Below, piece by piece: positions 47,945 through 58,667 of a stretch of 64,000 nucleotides of DNA. Both the position numbers and the translations under genes were made by a program. Where the stretch lies: contig CP094668.1 of the NCBI GenBank assembly GCA_022836915.1, forward strand, positions 1,240,001-1,304,000, written 5' to 3'. Origin of the DNA: Paenibacillus sp. OVF10 (GTDB lineage: Bacteria; Bacillota; Bacilli; Paenibacillales; Paenibacillaceae). Position 1 is the first letter of the stretch; each line of letters starts with the position of its first letter. A model generated the notes under the pieces. It worked only from the letters and a program-made list of their open reading frames with translations, ran no database searches and was not told the origin of the DNA.

Positions 47945-49452
47945 TTGGAAGCATACCGTTCATTTATCTTTCGCCTGATACGCAATTATCTGATCGGTTC
48001 ACTGGCAGCTGTTTTTGTTGTCGGTACAGTAGTTATGGTATCTACTCTGCAAATACCCAATATTCAATTTGTTCGACTCATCTTCATTGTACTGATTTCA
48101 CTCTTGTTCATGCTGGTTGCAGAATTAATTACGCTGTGGGTGCAGCTTGGCCCCATAAGACAATTTTTCACTTCCGAGCATCATGAGAGAGACGAATTAA
48201 ACCACATGTATGAGAAAATTCATCGTTTCCCGGGACAGACCATATATCGGATCATGGGTCCGCACATGCTTGGTTTTTCACTTCCGGCAGCCGGATTAAC
48301 AATATGGATGATATCCACAGGGTGGCTTGAATTCCCTTACTTGTATATTGTCGTGGCCGCTGCGTGTGCCTTTCTGATTGCCATCATGCATGCGCTGATA
48401 GAGTATTACCTAACGGTGCGGGCGATTAGACCCTGTTACTTGAGATTCGTCATCGAGGCAAAGTCCAATACGGGATGGAACCTTCACTGGGAGGACGCAT
48501 TCTCGTATCGATCCAGCGTAAATTTCAGCTAAGTACGGCACTGATTGGCTTATTTCCTCTATTTCTATTTTTCCTGGCTACATATATCCGACTTCAGTAT
48601 ATGGACAGTGAATTTGCGAAAGAGTACATACTGTGGGGAATTCTCATCGTTGTTCTGGGCGCGGGGTTTGCGCTGGTGGGAAGCTGGCTGTTGATTCGTG
48701 ATGTTCGTGATCCAGTTGCTGAACTGACGCATGAGATGAACCGAATTCAGGGGGAGATCTTGGCAGACGAGCTCCGGATCTATATGCGGATGAGTTTTCG
48801 GCACTGATCTCCGGTTTTAATATGATGATTAATCGGCTGGAGATGAGACAGGAACGCAATCGACAGCTGTTGCAAAGTTATTTTTCTACACTGGCTGCTG
48901 CTTTAGACGCCCGAGATAAGTACACGGCAGGACATTCCATGCGTGTGGCAGAGTATTCGCTGATGATTGGCAAGCTGAGCGGAATGAATGAGGAACAGGC
49001 GGATTTATTGTACAAATCAGCCCTGCTTCATGATATCGGGAAAATCGGCATACCTGATGAGGTACTGTTGAAAGATGGAAAACTAAGCGATGAGGAATTC
49101 GCCATTATTCGCACACATCCCGTGCAGGGAGAGTATTTTGTTACAGATAGAGCCTATTGATGCCATGGCCGACTTTCTGCCAGGTGTACGATCTCACCAT
49201 GAGAGATATGATGGCAAAGGATACCCGGATGGGATGGCTGGTGATGATATTCCCCTTTTTGGCCGCATCATTGCAGTAGCGGATGCCTTTGATGCCATGA
49301 CGTCAGATCGACCATATCGGAATGGGATGAGTCACGAGAAAGCGCTAACGATTTTGGAAGAAGGAAAAGGGACCCAATGGGACCCCTATTTTGCAGGTTT
49401 GTTTATTGATGAATGGAGACGACAACATCATCTTCAGAAACCATCGAAGTGA
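47945..49452 (+). CDS. Membrane HD-GYP domain protein, probable c-di-GMP phosphodiesterase (three frameshifts)
   Basis: 503 aa when repaired. The N-terminal ~290 residues hold about six membrane helices in two sets, then a HAMP-like linker ([17 protein letters not shown]). The C-terminal HD-GYP domain shows [54 protein letters not shown] (HHE and GYP motifs) and [15 protein letters not shown]. All metal ligands are present, so c-di-GMP hydrolysis to pGpG or GMP is likely. Breaks: near 48468 (GGG needs a G), 48770 (CC needs a C) and 49130 (a GA pair is missing). TTG 47945 follows GAGGGG. Confidence 0.88.
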
Positions 49453-49456
49453 GGGA

Positions 49457-50110
49457 TCAGTTGATCCCCTCTGTCCACTTCGATTCTTTTCTGCGTCTCC
49501 GGTGTAGAGCGAGGCCTGTTATGATGGTGAGAACACATTCGCCGAGTATGACTGCACCCAAGGCATCATAGATCACATGTTGTTTGATCAATAGCGTGGA
49601 TACGATAATAGTTGCTGCCCCGGCGGCCACCAAAATCTTGATGGGTTTGCGGATGCTTGGAACCGAGAGAACAGCGCGCATAACCAGATAAGAGTGAAGA
49701 GAATGAATACTTGGGAAACAATTATAAGGACGATCCTGGCTGTAGAGCCATCCAAGAACAGATGCTCCCAGACCTGTACCCGTCAGTTCCGGGCGCGGTA
49801 CCATGGTCTGAAAGTTGAAGTAGATCAGATAACAGATCCAGACACAGATATTCATGGATAACAAGACGCGGTAGTACGTCAGTCGATCCTTGGCACACAG
49901 GTAAGCGAGCACACCGAATACAAACGGGTACCAGCCCAAATATGGAATGGACATGGCAGGTACGTAGGGAATGATCCGGTCGAGCGGCGAATCAAGTACT
50001 ACGAACCCGCGTTCTGGACTATTAAGAATATCATAGAACAGCCCCATGACGGCCAAAGACAGCATTAAACTCAATGACAGCCAATAGGATTTGCTTTTTA
50101 ACAATTGCAC
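49457..50110 (-). CDS. PAP2-superfamily membrane phosphatase
   Basis: 217 aa with about six membrane helices. PAP2/inositolphosphotransferase-like motifs: VPRPEL (motif 1-like), NCFPSIHSLHSYLVM (motif 2, catalytic His) and LLIKQHVIYDALGA (motif 3, His nucleophile and Asp). The SIHS form is that of the Aur1/Ipt1-like branch, which works on lipid phosphates. ATG 50110 is preceded by AAGGAGAAAGATG. Convergent with the HD-GYP gene, with only 4 bases between. Confidence 0.85.
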   Translation of the reverse strand: MQLLKSKSYWLSLSLMLSLAVMGLFYDILNSPERGFVVLDSPLDRIIPYVPAMSIPYLGWYPFVFGVLAYLCAKDRLTYYRVLLSMNICVWICYLIYFNFQTMVPRPELTGTGLGASVLGWLYSQDRPYNCFPSIHSLHSYLVMRAVLSVPSIRKPIKILVAAGAATIIVSTLLIKQHVIYDALGAVILGECVLTIITGLALHRRRRKESKWTEGIN

Positions 50111-50161
50111 AACATCTTTCTCCTTTCATTCATGTTCCGACGAACATGACCCCAGCAAATA

Positions 50162-50401
50162 ACTATATAAGTTGCACTATACTTTCATTTACACGAGAAC
50201 GGAGAGGACAGAAATAACCTGAAGAAGCGGAGCTAAAAGCTTTCTGAAAGAAAGCTGCATCGGAAGCATACGCTTCGCCTTTATCCACGGATTTTCCCTT
50301 TCAGAAAAGGGAATCGAAAAATCTGGGGATAACAGCGATCAGAATGTTGTTCTGTCATCGGAGTAGCAAGTGTAATTATTCTTTAGTTCAATCTATATAG
50401 T
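50162..50401 (+). repeat. MITE-like interspersed repeat, copy E
   Basis: About 240 bp, same orientation as copy A and the longest copy. Ends ACTATATAAGTTGCACTATAC and TTTAGTTCAATCTATATAGT. Both internal hairpins (AGCTTTCTGAAAGAAAGCT and CCCTTTCAGAAAAGGG) are complete. Confidence 0.88.
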
Positions 50402-50586
50402 AGTTTAAATTTAAACAACAATATATTCTACTACGACCAGCGCACAAATTGAATCCTGATTTGTGTATTTTTGTGTATTTTTTTGACGAAGAAGGAATGC
50501 GGAAGTTTCAATGGGCATGATATGATAGAGACAGATACGGACGAAGGCAATTTGGCCAGTAAAGTCGGTACAACAGGAGTGAGTGA

Positions 50587-52000
50587 ATGCAATTTTCAAA
50601 AATGTTCGTATTGAATATGGGGATGCTTATTACCATTGCATATCTTGCTAGTGTGTTCTATAAATATGTCGTAATACGTACTTCTTCCCGAGTGAAGCAG
50701 ATCAGTTCCGTGCTTGTCCTTATTTTTGCAGGTTGGATCAGTACGGTTTTTGGGTTTCAACTCACCGATGAAGTGGTCTTTGACCTTCGATATGTTCCTT
50801 TAATTGTTGCCGTTCTAACGTATAGACAACCCTATAGCGTAATCATCGTGGGTATTGGAATTGGGCTGTCGCGGCTGACTTTTGGCATCACGGATGCTAC
50901 ATTGGCGGCAGTACTTAACATGTCTATTTTGGGCGTGATATGTGCAGGTCTGAATATATGGATGAGACGCAGCAACTACAGGCTGATTATTAAAGGAATC
51001 CTTGTTACAGTTATCGTCAATGTGGTCAATAGTGTAAACATTGCTATCGTTGGTGTAATCCCGGCTACATACTTCTTTTCACATATTATGCCTTATACAC
51101 TCCCTACAGGCATTTTGCTGAGCCTTATTTTTGCATTTATTTTACGTGATTTTCAGAATGAACAGAATCGAATTTTGCTGATCCAGAGTACAAACCGGCT
51201 TTTATCTGTGCAAAAGGAAGAGTTACAGAAAGCCCAGATTGTACTGGAGGATCGAGCGAAACAATTGATGATTGCCTCACAGTACAAATCCGAATTTCTC
51301 GCCAATATGTCCCATGAACTGCGTACACCACTGAACAGTGTCATTAACTTTGCCCAGATGATCAGCGAGAATGCGGACACGATGGATCAGGAGGATATTG
51401 TACGTTTTGCCAATATGATCGACCACTCCGGGCAGGAACTGCTCACGCTCATTAACGATATTCTGGATCTCTCCAAAGTAGAAGCGGGGCGGCTGGATAT
51501 TGTACTGGAGGATATCAGTGTCGCACAACTTACAGAAGATGCCATGAGCCACTTTCAGCTCGTTGCCGAGAAAAAAGGTATTCAGTTGGTTCTGGACAAA
51601 AAACAGGGACTGCCCGAGACGCTCTGGTCTGATCCCCAGCGGGTTCAACAGATTTTGCGGAATCTGATGTCCAATGCCGTCAAGTTCACGCACCGGGGAA
51701 GGTCACACTGACCGTAAGCACCAAGCAGATTAAGAATGCAGGTATTCAGAATCGATGGCTTATTTTCTCTGTTCAGGACACAGGCATTGGCATTGCTGAG
51801 GACAAGCATCATTCCATATTTGAAGCATTTCAGCAGGCTGACGGGTCGATTAGTCGAAAATTTGGCGGTACCGGACTAGGCCTGTCGATCAGTCGGGATT
51901 TAGCGAGATTACTGGGGGATCGATTGAACTGGAGAGCACTGAAGGTAAAGGAAGCACCTTCCATCTCTATCTTCCGTTGGACCGTGAAAAAATGAGTTGA
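50587..52000 (+). CDS. Membrane sensor histidine kinase with 5TM-Lyt-like input domain (two frameshifts)
   Basis: 471 aa when repaired. Residues 1-190 hold about six membrane helices resembling the 5TMR-LYT sensor ([31 protein letters not shown]). A coiled coil leads to the HisKA box [17 protein letters not shown] with the phosphorylated His, the N-box LMSNAVKFT, the G1 box [18 protein letters not shown] and G2 [14 protein letters not shown]. Breaks: near 51693 (G needs GG) and 51916 (GGGGG needs a G). No response-regulator gene is adjacent. ATG 50587 follows an AGGAG site. Confidence 0.88.
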
Positions 52001-52082
52001 CAACCTTCGCGCCGTGAGTAGAATTTGGGATGACAACTAGCATCGACCGGCTTTTGAGACCCGGTCTAAGGAGTGTATCCCC

Positions 52083-53365
52083 ATACAGAAGACGGTCAAC
52101 GTTAACCCTCCCCGTTAGCAAGCAAACCACGGCGCAAGGGTTCGACACAACGCACGAATTTATCGATTGCAACATGGGAGGGTGTACCGGCAATTATTTT
52201 ACAGACCTTGCTGGGCGGCCCGTTTTTAACCGGATTTCTGCTGTACCTTGGGGCCGGGTCGAGACATATCGGCTTTGTGCTCGCGATTACAACATTTGTG
52301 AACATTGCCCAGATCGGAGCAGCTTACTGGATGCAGCGTATTCGCAGCCGTAAACGCATGCTGCTGCTGTTCGTGGGCACACATCGTATTTTGTGGAGTG
52401 CAACGGGACTGATTCCGTTTATATTCCCCAAAGAGTGGTGGGTAAGTGTATATATTGGCGTGTATACGGTTGCTTTTATATCAAATACCATCGGCGGTAT
52501 GATCTGGACTTCACTGATTGGCGATATCGTACCTGCCAAGGTGAGAGGGCGTTATTTTGGAATTCGAAATACGATTCTGAATGCTCTTGGAAGCGTATGC
52601 TTATTCGCAGGCGGTATTGTTTTGGACCGTTACCCCGGAGAAATGGGCTTTCTGATCCTGTTTATTCCGGTGTGGATCTGTGCCATTGCCAATACAGTCA
52701 TCTATTTTTTCTATCCGGACGTTCCCTTTGAACGTTCTACCGAAAAGGTTTTCTGGCGCATGTTCATCAAGCCGTTCCAGGATCGTTCTTTCCTGAAAGC
52801 AACGCTGTTCCTGGCTGTCTGGTTATTGATCCAGACCTTGATTGTTCCGCTCTATTCCTATGTTATGTTGGATCTATTGAATATTAATTATCAGACGGTA
52901 TCCCTGATCACGGTAGTCCAGACGCTGGTTATGATGGCCGGTTTCTATGTCTGGGGCAATCTGAATGCCAGATTCAGCAACAAAACCCTCCTTTTCTGGA
53001 CATTGCCAGTCATTGCACTCTCCTGTCTGTCGTGGGGTTTAATGTCGTTCATGCCTGTATTGATCGCGCTATTTCTATCGCATATCTTCCTTGGGATTGG
53101 TGTAGGTGGATTCAATCAGCTGGCATTTAACTTTACCATCGGAGACACACCCAAAAGTGAAAGACCGATGTTTGTCGCGGTGTATTCGGCTCTGACCGGA
53201 GTAACTTCATTTCTTGGGCCGCTGTTGGGCGGTTGGTTGTATGAAAAGATGGAGACTTGGTCGGATGCGCTGGCCTGGATCTCAGCCTATGGATTTCAGG
53301 TGGGGGTTGGTGTCGTGATGTTGATTCTGACATTTACCCTTGGACGTCGTGTACTGTTAAAATAG
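52083..53365 (+). CDS. MFS transporter (one frameshift, start unresolved)
   Basis: About 427 aa, 12 hydrophobic helices. The loop after helix 6 and motifs GDIVPAKVRGRYFGIRNTILN and FNFTIGDTPKSERPMFVAVYSALTG belong to MFS proteins common in Bacillales (YdgK/MFS_1 type). The frame breaks near 52120, where CCCC needs CCCCC. AAGGAGTG at 52068-52075 should serve the start, but the codon 8 bases later is ATA and no ATG, GTG or TTG fits, so another miscalled base is likely. The substrate is unknown. Confidence 0.78.
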
Positions 53366-53409
53366 TAATGATATCGCATAACTTAATATAAAGATGGCGA
53401 AGTGGAGGG

Positions 53410-54095
53410 ATGTATTTGAATCGTCTCGAACGGAAAGCCATGGTGATTGGAGCCACGGGGCTTGTAGGCGAATTACTGGTTCATAATCTGCTGGAGCACT
53501 CGGCATACAGCCTGGTTCGGGTTCTGGTTAGACGTCCGCTTGAGCTGCAACATCCCAAACTGGAACAGCATGTGGTGGACTGGGAACAGCTGGAGAGCCA
53601 AGACCACTTATTCGATGGAATCGATGACTTGTATTGTTGTTTGGGTACAACGATCAAAAAAGCAGGCAGTCAGGACAATTTTCGTCAGGTGGATTATCAT
53701 TACCCGGTTCGTGCAGCTACTATTGCGAAGCAACAGGGTGTATCACAGATGATGGTGATCTCCTCCATGGGAGCGAGTGCAGATTCCCGGGTCTTTTACA
53801 GTCGGACGAAGGGGAAATGGAGGATGCATTGTCCAATATCGGTTTTCAGTCATTGCATATCTTCCGCCCGTCCTTAATCCTGGGAGATCGAAACGAGAAG
53901 CGGTTTGGTGAGCAGATGGCTACCTATGCCATGAAGTTTCTGGATCGCTGGATGAAAGGTAGAGCGGACAAATACCGGGCGGTCCACGCCGCAACCATTG
54001 CACAGGCCATGACCAATATTGCGATGGTGCAAGCCAAGGGAAACCATGTGTATCCGAATGATGTAATTCATGTCCTTGGTGTGGACGGGGGCTAA
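53410..54095 (+). CDS. NAD(P)-binding Rossmann oxidoreductase, HTATIP2/YraR-like (one frameshift)
   Basis: 228 aa when repaired. GATGLVGELL at the N-terminus is the dinucleotide loop. DDLYCCLGTTIKKAGSQDNFRQVDYHYP and MVISSMGASADSRVFYSRTKGEMEDAL (with Tyr-Ser-Arg-x-Lys) match atypical SDRs of the TIP30/YraR group; RPSLILGDRNEKRFGE follows. The break is near 53810, where GGGG needs GGGGG. Start is ATG 53410 or TTG 53416; TTG has the better distance to GTGGAGG. Confidence 0.85.
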
Positions 54096-54162
54096 GAAAC
54101 CTTTGAACGAGCTGTTTACTTCATGTGGCTGGTGAGGAGCGTTTCTCGCTTGAGGTAGATCG

Positions 54163-54171
54163 TGGTATAAT
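54163..54171 (+). promoter_or_regulatory. Extended -10 promoter of the RidA gene
   Basis: TGGTATAAT at 54163-54171, about 70 bases before the start. No good -35 is seen, as is common for extended -10 promoters. Confidence 0.6.
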
Positions 54172-54243
54172 AGGCAACAAAAATAAGTTCGAACCCTGAC
54201 TCCATGCGGCAGCAGGATAACGAACATGAAGGAGAACTCGTCC

Positions 54244-54618
54244 ATGAAAAAACCAATCTCTACCGATCAGGCGCCAGGCGCCATTGGTCCATACAGTCAA
54301 GCCGTTGATGCAGGCGATTTCATCTACACTTCCGGGCAACTTGGCCTGAATCCTCAAACGGGAGAGTTCGGCGCAGATGTACAGGAGCAGACACGTCTGT
54401 CCTTGAGCAATGTAAAGGCTATCCTTGAAGCAGCAGGCACAAGTATGGATAAAATCGTGAAAACGACGGTGTTCCTGAAAGACATGAACGACTTCGTTCC
54501 TGTGAATGAAGTGTATAGCACGTTCTTCGAACAGCCGTATCCTGCACGCAGTGCAGTGGAAGTTGCTCGTTTGCCAAAAGATGCACTGGTGGAGATTGAA
54601 GTTATTGCCCTGAAATAG
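54244..54618 (+). CDS. ridA: RidA-family enamine/imine deaminase
   Basis: 124 aa trimeric cytosolic enzyme that hydrolyses reactive 2-aminoacrylate and related imines from PLP enzymes. Hallmarks: APGAIGPYSQAV, YTSGQLGLNPQTG, the PARSAVEVARLPKDALVEIEVIA block with the substrate-binding Arg (RSAVEV), all near family positions. ATG 54244 has GAAGGAGA 8 bases upstream; the frame opens earlier at 54226 without a site. In B. subtilis the member is called YabJ. Confidence 0.94.
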   Translation: MKKPISTDQAPGAIGPYSQAVDAGDFIYTSGQLGLNPQTGEFGADVQEQTRLSLSNVKAILEAAGTSMDKIVKTTVFLKDMNDFVPVNEVYSTFFEQPYPARSAVEVARLPKDALVEIEVIALK

Positions 54619-54646
54619 GACAACCTACACTCGCGCCGATATACAT

Positions 54647-54687
54647 AAAAAGCCGATTTCAGGTCAAATGACCAGAATCGGCTTTTT
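54647..54687. terminator. Bidirectional terminator
   Basis: AAAAAGCCGATT and AATCGGCTTTTT, 12 bp arms, between the convergent RidA and TspO-like genes. Confidence 0.9.
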
Positions 54688-54730
54688 GCATTTTTGCGTT
54701 ATATTTAAGCGCTATATAGAAGGGGAAAAC

Positions 54731-55489
54731 TCAATCGCGATCCTGATTACGGGCGAAGAACAGCCATACCGCGTAGATGGCCAGTACGATCGCAATGATG
54801 ATTGCCGTATAATATACGGAAGTGACATCCTTTTGTTTAAGTGCAATAGCGATATACGCCCATGTGAATACAAGTGGGTACACACTGTCCCGATAACGGA
54901 AGCTAACGAGAACAGCTAGCACCATACCGACAATCAGCATAATGATCGTCCAGGTTGGTTCGCTGATACCAAAACCATCCCAGCCTATTTTATATAACAG
55001 CACCGCTGCATTGACAATGGTTGCCACGCTAATCCATCCGAGATAGATGCTGAATGGCAGCTTTACAAGCCAGATCTCAGCAGTGGTCGGAACAGTAATG
55101 GTACGTGTTTTTACATACAGCATGATCAGAGACAACAGAAGCAGTACAATGATCAGTAAAGCGAGACCGGTCTGCAAGTTTTGAAAAGCAAAAATCCAGG
55201 CTACATTGAAGGCACAGCTTGCCAGAAACCAATACCCGAGACGGGTAATCGAATCCCTTTTCCAGGAAGCGGGCACGAACTGATAGATCACGAACCCTGC
55301 TAACAGCAAGTAAATCAAACCCCATATAGAGAAGGCATAGCCGGAAGGTGTGAGTAGCACAGGATACATATCCGATACTTCTTTGTTGGTCTTGCCCCCG
55401 ATCGGCAGAGCGTTGGAGAGGTAGTTCACGATAATTACAGCGATAAAACCAATGGCGTTTAACCACTTGTACGGATTGTTACGTGACAT
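54731..55489 (-). CDS. TspO/MBR-related membrane protein
   Basis: 252 aa with about eight hydrophobic helices. LTPSGYAFSIWGLIYLLL and CAFNVAWIFAFQN echo the TspO/MBR (tryptophan-rich sensory) family, here in the longer, low-similarity branch common in Bacillales. Ligand (porphyrin or other) unknown. The start is preceded by AAGGAGGAAACACA. Intact ORF. Confidence 0.78.
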   Translation of the reverse strand: MSRNNPYKWLNAIGFIAVIIVNYLSNALPIGGKTNKEVSDMYPVLLTPSGYAFSIWGLIYLLLAGFVIYQFVPASWKRDSITRLGYWFLASCAFNVAWIFAFQNLQTGLALLIIVLLLLSLIMLYVKTRTITVPTTAEIWLVKLPFSIYLGWISVATIVNAAVLLYKIGWDGFGISEPTWTIIMLIVGMVLAVLVSFRYRDSVYPLVFTWAYIAIALKQKDVTSVYYTAIIIAIVLAIYAVWLFFARNQDRD

Positions 55490-55713
55490 TGTGTTTCCTC
55501 CTTGGTTTAACGAATGAATGAACCACGGGTCAGTCTACAATGAATATACCCAGTTCTTGCACATTCTAATAACAGCCGCAAAAAATTCACAAGTTGATCT
55601 TGCAGATTTTGTGCTCTGCCGCTACGTTGGAACAGTACTCTGTCCCAATGTACGCGAAACCAAACAGAAATATGTCCATGCCCACGATGTCCCACTGGAA
55701 GAGGAGGCAGAGA

Positions 55714-56678
55714 ATGCTCACAAGAGAAACGATGGAGAAACAGCAGACTTGGTTCTATGTAGTTGCACTGTTCGTAGGAGCAGCGATAGGGCTGAGTAAT
55801 CCGGCATGGGGGGATATTTTGGGCTACACCGTGTCTCCGATACTGGCCATGCTGTTATATAGCATGTTCGTACAGATTCCCTTTTTACAGTTAAAAGAGT
55901 CCTGGTCGAATCTTCGATTTATGGGGGCGCTACTGGTGGCTAATTTTATCGTTGTACCTGTAGTTGTTTGGTTGCTTACACTGGTCTTTCCGCAATCACC
56001 AGGCGTTCTGATCGGAGTCTATCTGGTACTGTTAACGCCCTGTATTGATTACGTCATTGTGTTCACACAGTCCGGCAGGGGCAATGAGAAACTGATGCTC
56101 GCCGCAACACCCTTTTATTTGTTATACAAATGATCCTGTTGCCGTTTTATTTATGGGTATTGATGGGGGCTGAGGTGGCGCAGGTCATGCAGGTAGGGCC
56201 GTTTGTAGAGGCTTTTCTGTTCCTGATCGTTATTCCACTGCTGCTCGCTGTTGTTACACAAGTTCTCTCCAGAGGTAAAGCGAGCGGCGAACGGGTCATG
56301 AATGCGACGGCATGGCTCCCGGTTCCGATGATGGCACTTGCACTGATCGTGGTTGTCGCTTCCCAGATTGGCAAAGTTTACAATGATATGGCGATTATCG
56401 TGAACGTGATTCCGATCTATGTTGCTTTTCTAATCCTTATGCCTTGGATATCTCGACTCATTGCTACTTGGTTTGGATTGAATCCAGGTGCCGGGCGGGC
56501 GTTGATCTTCAGTTCAGCCACACGGAATTCGCTGGTTGTTCTGCCGCTAGCACTGGCACTCCCACCAGAATGGGCAACTATAGCTGCGGCAGTCATCGTT
56601 ACACAGACGATAGTGGAGCTTGCAGGGGAGCTAATCTACATTCGACTTGTACCTGCGGTGATTTTGCGGGATCGGTGA
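55714..56678 (+). CDS. ACR3/bile-acid:sodium symporter-family transporter (one frameshift)
   Basis: 321 aa when repaired, about ten membrane helices. LLTPCIDYVIVFTQSGRGNEKLMLAATP carries the Cys typical of Acr3 arsenite exporters, and SSATRNSLVVLPLALALP is the second conserved block. Such proteins move arsenite out of the cell or co-transport organic anions with sodium; no arsR or arsC gene is nearby, so arsenic specificity is uncertain. The break is near 56129, where AAA needs a fourth A. ATG 55714 follows GAGGAGG; the longer frame from 55594 is unsupported. Confidence 0.83.
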
Positions 56679-56748
56679 GCGGACTAGGACGTATCTATGT
56701 TATGATTTAATATAATTAATAAAACCATTTTTGGTAAATAAAAGGGAG

Positions 56749-56946
56749 GTGAGAATCCCTATTTATCGGAAGATTATGTTCTACCTGGATATTGTCCTAT
56801 TACTGTTCAGCCTCATCTATTTCCCCGTAGTGGCTCATAAGACAGGAAATAATATGGCTTATGGATTTATGGCTGTGATTTTAATCGGGACAATATCTCG
56901 GATCGTATCCTATCTTAGAAAATTAAGATTCAACAAATCGCCATGA
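56749..56946 (+). CDS. Small membrane protein, unknown
   Basis: About 57-65 aa, depending on start. Two hydrophobic segments (FYLDIVLLLFSLIYFPVVA and NNMAYGFMAVILIGTISRIVSYL) with a basic tail. The ribosome site AAAGGGAGGTGAG (56741-56753) is strong, but the start is unclear: GTG 56749 overlaps it, ATT 56761 is well spaced, ATG 56776 is far. No family recognised. Confidence 0.6.
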   Translation: MRIPIYRKIMFYLDIVLLLFSLIYFPVVAHKTGNNMAYGFMAVILIGTISRIVSYLRKLRFNKSP

Positions 56947-56970
56947 TATAGGCTATTTCTGTAAAAGTAA

Positions 56971-57016
56971 TAAAAAGAGTACTTCCGATTGGCCATGCCG
57001 GGAGTACTCTTTTTAA
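56971..57016. terminator. Bidirectional terminator
   Basis: AAAAAGAGTACT and AGTACTCTTTTT, 12 bp arms, between the small membrane protein and the convergent response-regulator gene. Confidence 0.9.
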
Positions 57017-57033
57017 TTCGGATCAAATACTCG

Positions 57034-58667
57034 TTACGTTCCAGCCTCCAATAATGTTTTACGATATTCCGCTGGCGTGATGCCCTCCATTTTTTGAACA
57101 CTTTGCTGAAATACTTTTCGTCCTGGAATCCAACCATCTCCGAGATTTTGGCAACTCGCAGGGAAGGGTTTTGCAATAACAGCTTGGCGTTGTTGATCCG
57201 CAGTTTGCCCAGATATTCCGACCAGTTCAGGCCAAATTGCTGTTTGAATTTACGGGAAATATACTCCCGGCTCAGGTAGAAACGCGCGGCAATCTGCTGC
57301 AAGGACAGGTCCTCCTGATAATGGGCGTCCATATAACGTGCAATCTCACTCATGGGATCGGGATTGGCGTGGTGATGAGCGGTGAGCGCCTTTCCTGCGG
57401 CAAGCAGTCGTTGTTCCAATAATGAACGAAGCAGGGGAAGGATAACAGTCCTTCAGCGTCCAAAGGTAACTCGGCAAAGGGAATAGACTGTTCCTCCGTT
57501 ACTTCTTCCTCTTTGAATGACGAACCTGCCGTATCATCAAGCCAGCGGCTCAGCATCCATTCCAGCTCGTCGATCCATTGCTGAATCTGCTCAGCACTGA
57601 CAACTTCAAGATCAGTAATCGGGTCAAGCCACTCGGCGACCGCAGCAGATACACTGGAAGCCCGGCAGCTCATGGCTGCCATACGCAGGGTTCTTCATGG
57701 GCGGTTAAACGCCTGATTTTATTCCCATTTGATGATTCCACTGAGGCATGGATTCGCTGTTTAATCTGCACAGCATTACGTCGCCACAACCTTGAACTTG
57801 CTTCCAGATAGGCCGCTGAGATTCCGCCAGGGTAGGACTCACAGGTGGAGATGCCAAAATGAAGCCTGCGCTGAATCGTCTGCTCCAATCCATGATTGAC
57901 CTTGTCCAGAATATGTTCCAATGAAGTGGATGAACCCCAATGTAGCAGAACAATCTCGTCCGGTTGATCCAACTGACGAAACATTACGCCTTCGTCTGGT
58001 GTGGATAACATCTCGGCACAGATATTGAGCACCGAGAACACAAGCAGATCTGGTTGACTGCGGTATTTTGCCAGACAATCTGCATCCAGATGGGACAGGC
58101 TGGTGACAGCGACACTACAGACAGGGATTAGACAGGGAGATTTAACTCATCCTGCAATCGCTGCATGTGTGATGGGCTGCTGCCTCTGCCGACGGCAAGT
58201 TCGGTGAGCAGACGATCCTGGTAGTGGGGGCGCATTCGATTAACGACAATGGATTGCCTGGTGGATTGTATCCGAATGGCGTCTTCCTCTTCCCAAGCTG
58301 TAACGGCCTTTAATAGAGATGCATTCAGCTCATCTGCTTCCACAGGTTTCAGGAGGTAGTCCATGCCACCATGCCTGATTGCATGCCTCACGAGTTCAAA
58401 ATCATCATATCCGCTGATAACCAGCACCTTGCTGTGTGGGGCATGAGTCGATATCCATTCAAGCAATGCCATACCGTCCTTGCCTGGCATACGCATGTCA
58501 CTGAGTATGATTTGAGGTTGATGTACCGTGATGGCGGCGATGGCTTCATCCCCGTCTGCTGCTTCAAGTAATGTATCAATGCCAAACTCTTCCCAATGAC
58601 CAAGCAACCTTATGGCATCTCGGACATGTTTTTCATCATCTACAAGCAGTGCCTTCATGTTGTTCAC
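57034..58667 (-). CDS. YesN-like response regulator with AraC output (four frameshifts)
   Basis: About 545 aa when repaired. The receiver domain (1-120) shows LLVDDEKHVRD, phosphoacceptor Asp in IILSDMRMPGKDG and LLKPVEADEL. The long middle region is typical of YesN regulators. The C-terminal AraC helix-turn-helix pair reads LSLQQIAARFYLSREYISRKFKQQFG and VAKISEMVGFQDEKYFSKVFKKMEGITPAEYR. Breaks lie near 58130, 57675, 57435 and 57091; the last is a T6 that should be T7. The start overlaps the kinase stop by 4 bases (ATGA). It probably activates the divergent sugar transporter operon. Confidence 0.9.

Noticed and set aside
52030..52353. 107-residue ORF overlapping the MFS start
   Set aside because: Shadow of the kinase-MFS junction; the MFS frame with motif continuity reads through it in another frame.
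55518..55799. Short ORF upstream of the ACR3-like gene and N-terminal extension from 55594
   Set aside because: No ribosome site; GAGGAGG before ATG 55714 gives a normal-length transporter.
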